Shown: positions 6,398 to 13,681 of the stretch, in pieces
Layout: each line of letters opens with the position of its first letter
How positions within the stretch are numbered: position 1 is the stretch's first letter
Assembly: GCA_024698845.1 (NCBI GenBank)
Contig: JAILQR010000100.1
Span: forward strand, 1 to 19,378
Direction: 5' to 3'
From: Bacilli bacterium
Lineage (GTDB): Bacteria; Bacillota_I; Bacilli_A; RF39; UBA660
Length of the DNA: 19,378 bases
Translations under genes and position numbers: made by a program
The notes under the pieces: model-generated
The model's input: the letters and a program-made list of their open reading frames with translations, nothing else
Told to the model about the DNA's origin: nothing
Database searches by the model: none

Positions 6398-7876
6398 ATG
6401 AAGAAGAAGGAAATATTAGAAGCCATCTCTAAAAGAGGTGGAGGAGAAATATATTTAGGTGTAGTAGGTCCAGTTAGATGTGGTAAATCAACATTTATTA
6501 AAAAGGTTATAGAAAACCTAGTAGTTCCTAACATAGAAGACGAATATTTAAAAAAGAAATGTTTAGATGAAATACCACAAACAGCTGAAGGTAAGACAAT
6601 TATGACAACAGAACCTAAGTTTGTTCCATCAAATGGTGCTCAAATAAACATTGATTCTTTCCAAACTAATATTAAATTAGTTGATTGTGTTGGTTACATT
6701 GTTCCAGATGCAAACGGATTTGAAGATGAAAATAAAAATCCTCGTATGGTAAAAACTCCATGGTTCTCTGATGCTATTCCATTTGTTGAAGCTGCAGAAA
6801 TAGGTACACAAAAAGTAATTGAAGATCATGCAACAATTGGAATAGTAATTACAACAGATGGTTCTTTTGGAGAACTAAAAAGAGAATCATACATAGATGC
6901 AGAAAATAAAGTTATAAATGAACTTATAGAAATTAATAAGCCATTTATTGTTATATTAAATAGTAGTAAACCTAATTCAAATAATGCTTTATCAATTAAA
7001 GATGAATTAGAAGAAAAATATGGTGTACCTGTTGTACCTCTTGATATTGATAATATGGTAGAAAAGGATTTAGTAGATATTCTTAGAACATCTCTAGACG
7101 AATTTCCGATAGTAGATATTAAATTTAATATGCCTAAATGGATTAGTAAGTTACCTAAAGATAATGATATTAAGTTATCTATAACATCGAGTATAAAAAA
7201 TGCTGCTACCAACGTTGATAAATTAAAAGATGTAAAAGATATTATTTCTTACTTTGAAAATAATACTTATATTAAATCATCGTATATTAGTGAACTTGAT
7301 GCATCTAGTGGAATAGTTAAAATAAACATTGAAGAAAAGGATGAACTATTTAATGAAGTATTAACTAATATATTAGGTGATGAAAATATGTCTAGATCAA
7401 CAATGATAAATATATTTACGACATACAAAAATACTAAAGAAGAATATGACTCTATTAAAAAAGCAATGATGATGGCAAATAAAACTGGATATGGAATTTT
7501 GTATCCTACATTAAACGAAATGAAATTACAAACTCCCGAAGTGATTAAACAAGGATCAAGATATGGTGTAAGGCTAAAAGCTGTTGCATCTAGTATTCAC
7601 TTAATGAAGGTAGATGTTGAATCAACATTTGAACCAATTATAGGAACTGAATCTCAAAGTAAAGAATTAATAGATTTTATTATGAAAGATTATGAAACTA
7701 ATCCTGAGAATATTTGGCATAGTGAAATATTTGGAAGAAGTCTTGATGTAATAGTGCAAGAAGGTATTCAAGCTAAACTTTCTTTAATGCCAGATCAAAC
7801 TAGAAATAAACTATCTAATATAGTTACAAAAATAGTAAATAAAGGTGCTAATAATCTAATAGCATTTGTTATCTAG
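6398..7876 (+). CDS. spoIVA: Stage IV sporulation protein A, spore coat morphogenetic ATPase
   Basis: SpoIVA polymerises on the mother-cell face of the forespore outer membrane, using ATP hydrolysis, to form the basement layer on which the coat assembles. The 492-residue length equals that of the B. subtilis protein. The Walker A motif GPVRCGKST (24-32) puts the catalytic Lys at residue 30, as in B. subtilis. A Walker B-like KLVDCVGY and the segment TAEGKTIMTTEPKF lie in the same P-loop domain. The middle and C-terminal regions match the family in pattern, including NKTGYGILYPTLNEMKLQTP and RYGVRLKAVA. The hydrophobic end NLIAFVI fits the C-terminal membrane-localising tail. The start ATG 6398 follows AAAGAGG. 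HU comes next, as in B. subtilis (spoIVA-hbs). It ends in TAG, with no clear terminator before HU. Confidence 0.97.
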   Translation: MKKKEILEAISKRGGGEIYLGVVGPVRCGKSTFIKKVIENLVVPNIEDEYLKKKCLDEIPQTAEGKTIMTTEPKFVPSNGAQINIDSFQTNIKLVDCVGYIVPDANGFEDENKNPRMVKTPWFSDAIPFVEAAEIGTQKVIEDHATIGIVITTDGSFGELKRESYIDAENKVINELIEINKPFIVILNSSKPNSNNALSIKDELEEKYGVPVVPLDIDNMVEKDLVDILRTSLDEFPIVDIKFNMPKWISKLPKDNDIKLSITSSIKNAATNVDKLKDVKDIISYFENNTYIKSSYISELDASSGIVKINIEEKDELFNEVLTNILGDENMSRSTMINIFTTYKNTKEEYDSIKKAMMMANKTGYGILYPTLNEMKLQTPEVIKQGSRYGVRLKAVASSIHLMKVDVESTFEPIIGTESQSKELIDFIMKDYETNPENIWHSEIFGRSLDVIVQEGIQAKLSLMPDQTRNKLSNIVTKIVNKGANNLIAFVI

Positions 7877-7926
7877 TATATATAGTGTTAATCCGGAGTA
7901 AAGCATGTGTTATATAGTAGTAAAAC

Positions 7927-7965
7927 AAGGCATAATTGGTAATATTTTTCTTGATTTAAGGCATA
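7927..7965 (+). repeat. Two direct repeats AAGGCATA upstream of HU
   Basis: AAGGCATA occurs at 7927-7934 and 7958-7965, 31 nt start to start, close to three helical turns. The match extends imperfectly (AAGGCATAATT and AAGGCATATTT). They flank the proposed -35 and could be operator half-sites or chance. Confidence 0.35.
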
Positions 7966-7979
7966 TTTTTTGCTACTCT
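7951..7979 (+). promoter_or_regulatory. Possible promoter for HU
   Basis: TTGATT (7951-7956), a 17-nt spacer, then TACTCT (7974-7979) preceded by TG as an extended -10 (TGC at 7971-7973). The -10 match is weak. A start near 7986 would put the small hairpin AGGGT-AATG-ACCCT (7989-8002) at the very 5' end of the transcript. Confidence 0.3.
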
Positions 7980-7988
7980 TAATATGTA

Positions 7989-8002
7989 AGGGTAATGACC
8001 CT
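7989..8002 (+). promoter_or_regulatory. Small GC-rich hairpin in the HU leader
   Basis: AGGGT (7989-7993) and ACCCT (7998-8002) form a 5-bp stem with an AATG loop and no following T-run. It is unlikely to be a terminator and could be a 5' stabilising hairpin. The ribosome binding site GGGAGGT (8021-8027) lies downstream of it. Confidence 0.35.
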
Positions 8003-8035
8003 ACAAGATAATAAATCTATGGGAGGTATTAGATT

Positions 8036-8308
8036 ATGTCAAAACAAGAATTAGTTGAAATCATTGCTTCAAAAGCTGGTTTAACTAAAGCTGACGCTGC
8101 TCGTGCTTTAGATGCTACTATTGAAGGTATCACAACTGGTCTTAAAAAAGAAGGAAAGGTTGCTTTAGTTGGTTTCGGAACTTTCTCAGCTAAAAAAAGA
8201 GCTGCAAGAGAAGGTATCAATCCTTTAACTAAAAAAGCTATCAAAATTCCTGCTAAGACTGTTGCATCATTCAAAGCTGGAAGCAAATTAAAAGACGCTT
8301 TAAATTAA
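8036..8308 (+). CDS. hup: DNA-binding protein HU
   Basis: Small dimeric histone-like protein that bends and compacts DNA. It has 90 residues, the standard length. It begins MSKQELVEIIASKAGLTKADAARAL and has the core GFGTFSAKKRAAREGINPLTKKAIKIP, with the INP tip of the DNA-intercalating beta arm. It ends FKAGSKLKDALN, as in the family. The ribosome binding site GGGAGGT is near consensus with 8-nt spacing. Codons are enriched in GCT, CGT and ATC compared with neighbours such as spoIVA, as expected for a highly expressed gene. A terminator follows. The position after spoIVA is the same as that of hbs in B. subtilis. Confidence 0.98.
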   Translation: MSKQELVEIIASKAGLTKADAARALDATIEGITTGLKKEGKVALVGFGTFSAKKRAAREGINPLTKKAIKIPAKTVASFKAGSKLKDALN

Positions 8309-8320
8309 TCTAATCAATAA

Positions 8321-8346
8321 AGAGCTAACCATTAGGTTAGTTTTTT
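8321..8346 (+). terminator. Rho-independent terminator after HU
   Basis: Stem CTAACC (8325-8330) pairs with GGTTAG (8335-8340) around loop ATTA, with weaker outer pairs and six T. Confidence 0.85.
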
Positions 8347-8408
8347 ATTTGCTTAAATTTAGCTTAACAAAAATGTGACAAGTTAATCTTTTTTATATAG
8401 TTTAATTA

Positions 8409-8437
8409 TCGACAATAAATATTATATTTGTTATATA
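8409..8437 (+). promoter_or_regulatory. Possible promoter for the anchored protein at 8469
   Basis: TCGACA (8409-8414), a 17-nt spacer, then TATATA (8432-8437). An overlapping TATAAT lies at 8436-8441 with a 21-nt spacer. The region is AT-rich, so chance matches are likely. Confidence 0.35.
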
Positions 8438-8468
8438 TAATGTATATGGTAAAGGATAGTGTATTTAT

Positions 8469-9305
8469 ATGGAAGAAAATAAAGTAGCTGAAACTAAAAA
8501 AATAGGTTCTAAAAAACCTTTATACATAATTATTACATGTTTAGTGTTGATAATAGCAGGGTTATTAACATATATTTTTGCATTTAAAGATAAAGATGCT
8601 AAAAAGGATAATTCTAATGCCCAAACACAAAAAACTCCTGATACAAAACCAGATACAAAACCTGATGCAAAACCTGTAGAAAAAGAAAATAGAAATTTAA
8701 CTGATAATGAGATAGCTACACTAGTGAGTATGATTAAAGAATATCATTTATATGATTTAGTGGATTTTAATAAGAAGGTAACATTTAGTAAAACAAACAT
8801 TACAAATAATATGATGTTAGCTTTTGCATACTATGCTGGATTTGGTAGTTCTGATAATATAGCAATTAGTACTGCAGATAAATATTTTGAAAAAGTATAT
8901 GGATTTAAAAATGCAGAATATAAAGATATTTTATGTTTAATTGATGATGAAGTTTTTTATAAATATGATAAAGAATCAGAGTATTTTAAAAGATCAACAG
9001 AATATGAACATGGTCATGGCTGGCCTACAATTGGATTTGCTGATTATGTAGTACGTGATGCTAAAAAAGAAGATAGTGAATATATAATATCTGCTTTATT
9101 CTTATCAGGTGGTGGAGAAAGTGATTATTATGTTAATGATACTAAACTAGAAACTACTTTAGATACATATGAAAATTCACAAAGTGAATTTATAAAAGAA
9201 TTTAGAGATAATTTATCTAAATATGACAATGTTAAACCTGTTGAATTTACATTTGTAAAAGAAGATGGAAACTATCATTTAAAAAGCATTGAACTTAAAA
9301 AATAA
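8469..9305 (+). CDS. Membrane-anchored extracytoplasmic protein, function unknown
   Basis: 278 residues, family not recognised. Residues 1-17 are charged and cytoplasmic, and 18-38 form one membrane helix. A Lys/Asp-rich linker contains three tandem DTKP/DTKP/DAKP units (about 58-69). The remaining 200 residues make an extracellular domain, rich in Tyr and Asp. The Cys in the helix (IIITC) is not in a lipobox context, so I read this as a signal anchor and not a lipoprotein. Visible blocks include NNMMLAFAYYAGFGSSDNI, EHGHGWPTIGFADYVV and a C-terminal PVEFTFVKEDGNYHLKSIEL, a strand pattern common in secreted proteins of gut Bacillota. The start ATG 8469 has a modest site (AAAGGAT) upstream. 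No terminator separates it from the methyltransferase gene, but that gene has its own promoter. Confidence 0.75.
   Translation: MEENKVAETKKIGSKKPLYIIITCLVLIIAGLLTYIFAFKDKDAKKDNSNAQTQKTPDTKPDTKPDAKPVEKENRNLTDNEIATLVSMIKEYHLYDLVDFNKKVTFSKTNITNNMMLAFAYYAGFGSSDNIAISTADKYFEKVYGFKNAEYKDILCLIDDEVFYKYDKESEYFKRSTEYEHGHGWPTIGFADYVVRDAKKEDSEYIISALFLSGGGESDYYVNDTKLETTLDTYENSQSEFIKEFRDNLSKYDNVKPVEFTFVKEDGNYHLKSIELKK
8640..8675 (+). repeat. Three tandem 12-nt units in the linker
   Basis: Units GATACAAAACCA, GATACAAAACCT and GATGCAAAACCT encode DTKP, DTKP and DAKP in the proline/lysine linker. Such repeats can expand or contract by slippage without changing frame. Confidence 0.75.
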
Positions 9306-9308
9306 TTA

Positions 9309-9337
9309 TTGTCATATTAATACTTCTAATGTATAAT
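9309..9337 (+). promoter_or_regulatory. SigA-type promoter for the methyltransferase gene
   Basis: TTGTCA (9309-9314), a 17-nt spacer, then a perfect TATAAT (9332-9337). It begins just after the stop of the upstream gene. A start near 9344 gives a leader of about 28 nt. Confidence 0.65.
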
Positions 9338-9371
9338 ATGAAATACATCCAAAAAGAAATGGTGAAAGCGT

Positions 9372-9986
9372 TTGGAACATTACTTTACAAATAACGAAAA
9401 TTTAAAAAGCGAGATAAAAAAACTTAGTTATTCATACGATAACTATGTTTTTTCGTTTTTAAGTGACAACGGAGTCTTTTCAAAAGAAAGACTAGATTAT
9501 GGTAGTAGATTTTTACTTGAAACATATTTACGCAAAAAGAAAAGTGATCCTACCAGTTTTTTAGATGTTGGTTGTGGATATGGATTCTTGGGTATATCAA
9601 TATCTAAAATACTTGGTGTTCACGGCACATTAATAGATGTTAATAAAAGAGCAGTGCACTTAACTAAAAGAAATATAGATGCTAACGAAGTTGACTGTGA
9701 AGCTAAACTTAGTAACGTCTATGATGATGTTGTTGATAAATATGATCTTATTATTACTAACCCACCGATAAGGGCGGGAAAAAGTGTCTTATTAGACATA
9801 TTAGGTAATGCAAAAGATCATTTAACAAAAAACGGTGAGTGTTGGTTTGTAATGAGAAAAGATCATGGTGTCAAATCAATGATAAAAACCTTAGAAAATT
9901 CGTATATTTGTGAAGTAATTGACAAAAGTAAAGGTTTTTATGTCGTAATGTTAAAAAATAAGGAAAATTCGTTGACAAACATGTAA
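9372..9986 (+). CDS. ybxB: Class I SAM methyltransferase, RsmC-like (YbxB)
   Basis: 204-residue methyltransferase related to RsmC, which methylates guanine N2 in 16S rRNA. The target of the short YbxB type is less certain. The SAM-binding motif I is FLDVGCGYGFLGIS, the acidic end of the next strand is GTLIDVNKRAV, and the catalytic motif IV is TNPPIRAGK, whose NPP is diagnostic of N-methyltransferases acting on exocyclic amines. The start is TTG 9372, 5 nt after GGTGAA (9361-9366); the GTG inside that site is out of frame. In B. subtilis ybxB sits immediately before rpoB, as here, which strongly supports the name. rplJ and rplL, which usually precede it, are absent. The 3' end carries the rpoBC promoter. 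Confidence 0.88.
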   Translation: MEHYFTNNENLKSEIKKLSYSYDNYVFSFLSDNGVFSKERLDYGSRFLLETYLRKKKSDPTSFLDVGCGYGFLGISISKILGVHGTLIDVNKRAVHLTKRNIDANEVDCEAKLSNVYDDVVDKYDLIITNPPIRAGKSVLLDILGNAKDHLTKNGECWFVMRKDHGVKSMIKTLENSYICEVIDKSKGFYVVMLKNKENSLTNM

Positions 9987-10000
9987 TAAACTGATAAAAT
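9972..10000 (+). promoter_or_regulatory. Strong SigA promoter for rpoBC
   Basis: Consensus TTGACA (9972-9977), a 17-nt spacer, then TAAAAT (9995-10000) preceded by TG as an extended -10. This is the best promoter in the window. Its -35 is inside the ybxB coding sequence. The start should fall near 10007, giving a leader of about 67 nt. Confidence 0.8.
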
Positions 10001-10062
10001 CTTAAGTTGGTGACATGTCTGTTTTTAGAGAAAAATGAATCATGTAAAAAAATTAGATATAT

Positions 10063-10069
10063 GGGGTGA
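10063..10069 (+). promoter_or_regulatory. Ribosome binding site deciding the rpoB GTG start
   Basis: GGGGTGA, 4 nt before GTG 10074. The upstream in-frame ATG at 10035 has no comparable site, only AGAGAAAA. Confidence 0.6.
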
Positions 10070-10073
10070 AATC

Positions 10074-13000
10074 GTGGCATATAAGGTTCAAAAATTTGGA
10101 GATTACACAGAAAGAAGAAATTTTTCTAAAACAAAAAATACTTTAGAGTTACAAGATTTATTAGAGGTTCAAAAGAAGTCTTATCAAGAATTCCTTGAAA
10201 CAGGTATCAAGGAAGTATTTGATGAGCTTTTTCCAGTTGAAAGTTTTACTGGAAATATCTCATTAGAATTTGGTGATTATTCTTTTGATGAACCAAGATA
10301 TTCTGTAAAAGAAGCTAAAGAAAGAATGGTTAACTATGCAGCACCTTTAAAGGTTCAAGCAAGATTATTCATTCATGAAACTGGTGAAGTTAAAGAACAA
10401 GAAATATTCCTAGGGGATATGCCTTTAATGACAGAAGCCGGAACATTTATCATTAATGGAGCAGAACGTGTTATTGTTTCACAATTAGTACGTTCACCAT
10501 CTATTTACTTTAAAAAGGATATAGACAAAAATGGTAGATTAATTGTAGGTGGAGAAGTTATACCTAATAAAGGTACTTGGCTTGAATATGAACTAGATGC
10601 TAGAGATGTTGTATATGTAAGAATCGATAGAACTAGAAAAGTTCCAGTAACAACATTCTTAAGAGCATTAGGTTTATCTAATGATGAAGATATCATTGGT
10701 GTTTTTGGTGACAATAAATATATTCAAAATACTATTGAAAAAGATTCAACAAAAAATACTGATGAAGCTTTAATTGAAATCTATGAAAAGTTAAGACCTG
10801 GTGAACCAGCTACACTTGACTCTGCTAAGAACCAATTAGTTACAAGATTCTTTGATAGATTTAGATATGACTTAGCAAAAGTTGGTCGTTATAAATTTAA
10901 CAAGAAATTAAATGTACTTGATAGATTACTTGGTTGTACTTTAGCTGAAGATATTAAAGACGGTAAGAAAACAGTTGCAGCTAAAGGTACTTTAGTAACT
11001 AAAGAAGTACTTGAATCAATTAGACCTTTATTTGCTGAAGGATACAACTTAAAAGAAACAATCACTAATGAAGAATTAGATGAATATAATAAAATCCAAA
11101 CTGTTAAGGTATTTAGTAAAGAAAATCCAGAAGAAGTTATTACTTTAATTGGTAATGATCAATCTACTGATACTAAACGTTTAACTATTCCTGATGTATA
11201 TGCATCTGTATCTTATTACTTAAATTTATTATTTGGTATTGGATCAATTGATGAAATCGATAACTTAGGAAATAGACGTGTAAGACAAGTTGGTGAGTTA
11301 ATCCAAACTCAATTTAGAGTTGGTATGGCTCGTATGGAAAGAGTTATTCGTGAAAGAATGACTACTCAAGAAATTGAGACAGTTACTCCAAAAACATTAA
11401 TTAATATTAGACCAGTAACTGCTGCTTTAAAAGAATTCTTTGGTTCATCTCAATTATCAAAATTCATGGATCAAATTAACCCAATTGCAGAACTTACTGA
11501 TAAACGTCGTCTATCATCTTTAGGACCTGGTGGTCTATCAAGAGATAGAGCAAGTATGGATGTTCGTGACGTTAACCCATCACACTATGGTCGTATTTGT
11601 CCAATCGAATCTCCAGAAGGACAAAACATCGGTCTTATTACATCACTTGCTGGATATGCTAAAATCAACGAATATGGTTTCATTATGACTCCATATAGAA
11701 AAGTTGAAAATGGTATCGTACTAGACGAAATTTGTTATTTAACTGCTGATGAAGAAAATGATTACTATATTTCTCAAGCAGCTATTCAATTAGATAAAGA
11801 TAATAGAATCAAAGACGAAAAAGTTATCGTTCGTATTAACGGTGATAACGAAATCGTTGAAAGAGAAAAAGTTAATTATATAGACGTATCTCCTTCACAA
11901 ATCGTATCTATTACTACAAGCTGTATTCCATTCCTAGAATACGACGATGCACACAGAACATTAATGGGTGCCAACATGCAACGTCAAGCAGTTCCACTTT
12001 TACAAGCAGAAGCTCCAATTGTTGGAACAGGTGTTGAATATATTGCTGCTCGTGATTCAGGATCAACTATTGTTGCAAAAGCTGATGGAGTAGTAGAATA
12101 CGCTGATTCTCTAAAAATTATTGTAAAAACAGCTAAATCAAAAGATACTTATTATTTAGCTAACTATGAAAGAAGTAATGCAGCTTCATGTGTAAATCAT
12201 ATTCCTATAGTTAAAGCAGGAGACAAAGTTCATAGAGGACAAGTTATCGCTGATGGACCTTCTACAAAAAACGGAGAACTTGCTTTAGGTAAAAATATGA
12301 CTGTTGCATTCATGACATATAATGGATACAACTATGAAGATGCCGTAATCTTAAATGAAAGATTAGTTAAAGATGATGTTTATACATCACTACATATAGA
12401 TCACTATGATATTGAGTGTCGTGACACTAAACTTGGACCAGAAGAAATCACTCGTGATATTCCAAATGTTGGTGATGATGCTCGTAAAAACCTTGATGCT
12501 AACGGAATTATCAGAATTGGTACTGAAGTTAGAGAAGGAGATATCTTAGTTGGTAAAGTTACACCAAAAGGTGTTCAAGAATTAACAAGTGAAGAAAAAT
12601 TATTACATGCTATCTTTGGTGAAAAAACTAGAGAAGTAAGAGATACTTCACTAAGAGTTGAACACGGTGCAGATGGTATTGTTCATAACATTAAAATCTA
12701 TACTAAAGAGAATAGTGATGAACTTCCTGCTGGTGTATCAAAAATCATAAGAGTATATATTATTCAAAAACGTAAGATTCAAGTTGGAGATAAGATGTCA
12801 GGACGTCATGGTAACAAAGGTGTTATTTCACTTATTTTACCTGAAGAAGATATGCCATTCTTACCAGATGGTAGACCTGTTGATATCATGCTTAACCCAC
12901 TTGGTGTTCCATCTCGTATGAACATCGGACAAATCTTAGAACTACATTTAGGTATGGCTGGTTCTAAATTAGGTGTTAAATATGCATCTCCAGTATTTGA

Positions 13001-13679
13001 TAGTGCAACTTGGGAAGATATTAAAGAAGAAATGGCTGAAGCTGGTATTGCCGAAGATGGTAAAACTACTGTTTACGATGGACGTACTGGTGAAGCATTC
13101 GATAATAGAATTTCAGTTGGTGTAATGTACATGGTTAAACTACACCACATGGTTGATGATAAATTACATGCTCGTGCAACTGGACCTTATTCACTAGTTA
13201 CACAACAACCATTAGGTGGTAAAGCACAATTCGGTGGTCAACGTTTCGGAGAAATGGAAGTTTGGGCACTATATGCATATGGTGCTGCTCATGTACTACA
13301 AGAAATATTAACAGTTAAAGCCGATGATATCGTTGGTCGTGTTAAAGTTTATGAAGCATTAGTTAAAGGTAAAACAGTTAACCAAGCTGGTGTTCCAGAA
13401 TCATTTAGAGTACTTGTTAAAGAATTCCAAGCATTAGGATTAGACATGCAAGTAGTTACAAATGATGATGAAGTTGTAGACTTTAAAGATCTTGAAGAAG
13501 ATGACGGTGACGACTTAAGAATTAATGAATTAGAAAACATTGCTAAAAATGTTGATGAACCAGAAGAACCAGAAGAACCTGAAGATATCGAAGAATTCGA
13601 AAATGATGAATTCGAAGATGAACCAGATTTAGATGATTTAGAATTCCCTGGTGACGAATTAGAAGAGGAGGGTGAATAA
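10074..13679 (+). CDS. rpoB: DNA-directed RNA polymerase subunit beta
   Basis: Beta subunit of RNA polymerase, forming the upper jaw and half of the active-site cleft. I place the start at GTG 10074 (1201 aa). The product then begins MAYKVQKFGDYTERRNFSK, which resembles Bacilli/Mollicutes RpoB N-termini, and a Shine-Dalgarno site precedes it. The in-frame ATG 10035 would add 13 atypical residues. Conserved blocks are intact: GGEVIPNKGTWLEYELD, GPGGLSRDRASMDVRDV, SHYGRICPIESPEGQNIGLI, and KMSGRHGNKGV. In the rifampicin region (residues 457 onward) Lys463 and Asp476 replace the Gln and His at E. coli positions 513 and 526. The C-terminus is very acidic (39 Asp/Glu in the last 71 residues). rpoC follows after 2 nt. 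Confidence 0.98.
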   Translation: MAYKVQKFGDYTERRNFSKTKNTLELQDLLEVQKKSYQEFLETGIKEVFDELFPVESFTGNISLEFGDYSFDEPRYSVKEAKERMVNYAAPLKVQARLFIHETGEVKEQEIFLGDMPLMTEAGTFIINGAERVIVSQLVRSPSIYFKKDIDKNGRLIVGGEVIPNKGTWLEYELDARDVVYVRIDRTRKVPVTTFLRALGLSNDEDIIGVFGDNKYIQNTIEKDSTKNTDEALIEIYEKLRPGEPATLDSAKNQLVTRFFDRFRYDLAKVGRYKFNKKLNVLDRLLGCTLAEDIKDGKKTVAAKGTLVTKEVLESIRPLFAEGYNLKETITNEELDEYNKIQTVKVFSKENPEEVITLIGNDQSTDTKRLTIPDVYASVSYYLNLLFGIGSIDEIDNLGNRRVRQVGELIQTQFRVGMARMERVIRERMTTQEIETVTPKTLINIRPVTAALKEFFGSSQLSKFMDQINPIAELTDKRRLSSLGPGGLSRDRASMDVRDVNPSHYGRICPIESPEGQNIGLITSLAGYAKINEYGFIMTPYRKVENGIVLDEICYLTADEENDYYISQAAIQLDKDNRIKDEKVIVRINGDNEIVEREKVNYIDVSPSQIVSITTSCIPFLEYDDAHRTLMGANMQRQAVPLLQAEAPIVGTGVEYIAARDSGSTIVAKADGVVEYADSLKIIVKTAKSKDTYYLANYERSNAASCVNHIPIVKAGDKVHRGQVIADGPSTKNGELALGKNMTVAFMTYNGYNYEDAVILNERLVKDDVYTSLHIDHYDIECRDTKLGPEEITRDIPNVGDDARKNLDANGIIRIGTEVREGDILVGKVTPKGVQELTSEEKLLHAIFGEKTREVRDTSLRVEHGADGIVHNIKIYTKENSDELPAGVSKIIRVYIIQKRKIQVGDKMSGRHGNKGVISLILPEEDMPFLPDGRPVDIMLNPLGVPSRMNIGQILELHLGMAGSKLGVKYASPVFDSATWEDIKEEMAEAGIAEDGKTTVYDGRTGEAFDNRISVGVMYMVKLHHMVDDKLHARATGPYSLVTQQPLGGKAQFGGQRFGEMEVWALYAYGAAHVLQEILTVKADDIVGRVKVYEALVKGKTVNQAGVPESFRVLVKEFQALGLDMQVVTNDDEVVDFKDLEEDDGDDLRINELENIAKNVDEPEEPEEPEDIEEFENDEFEDEPDLDDLEFPGDELEEEGE

Positions 13680-13681
13680 TT

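Noticed and set aside
6826..7212. 128-codon open frame on the - strand within spoIVA
   Set aside because: Shadow of a well-conserved gene in an AT-rich genome; no ribosome binding site and no recognisable product.
7879..7918. Direct repeat TATATAGT after spoIVA
   Set aside because: Short AT-only repeats are expected by chance in this base composition.
7877..8035. Riboswitch or small RNA between spoIVA and HU
   Set aside because: Only a 5-bp hairpin and short repeats are present; no riboswitch core or terminator structure.
8029..8286. 85-codon - strand frame opposite HU
   Set aside because: It covers HU exactly in antisense; HU is certain.
10035..10073. Upstream in-frame ATG for rpoB adding 13 residues
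   Set aside because: No ribosome binding site in front, residues unlike RpoB N-termini, whereas GTG 10074 has GGGGTGA and gives the expected start.
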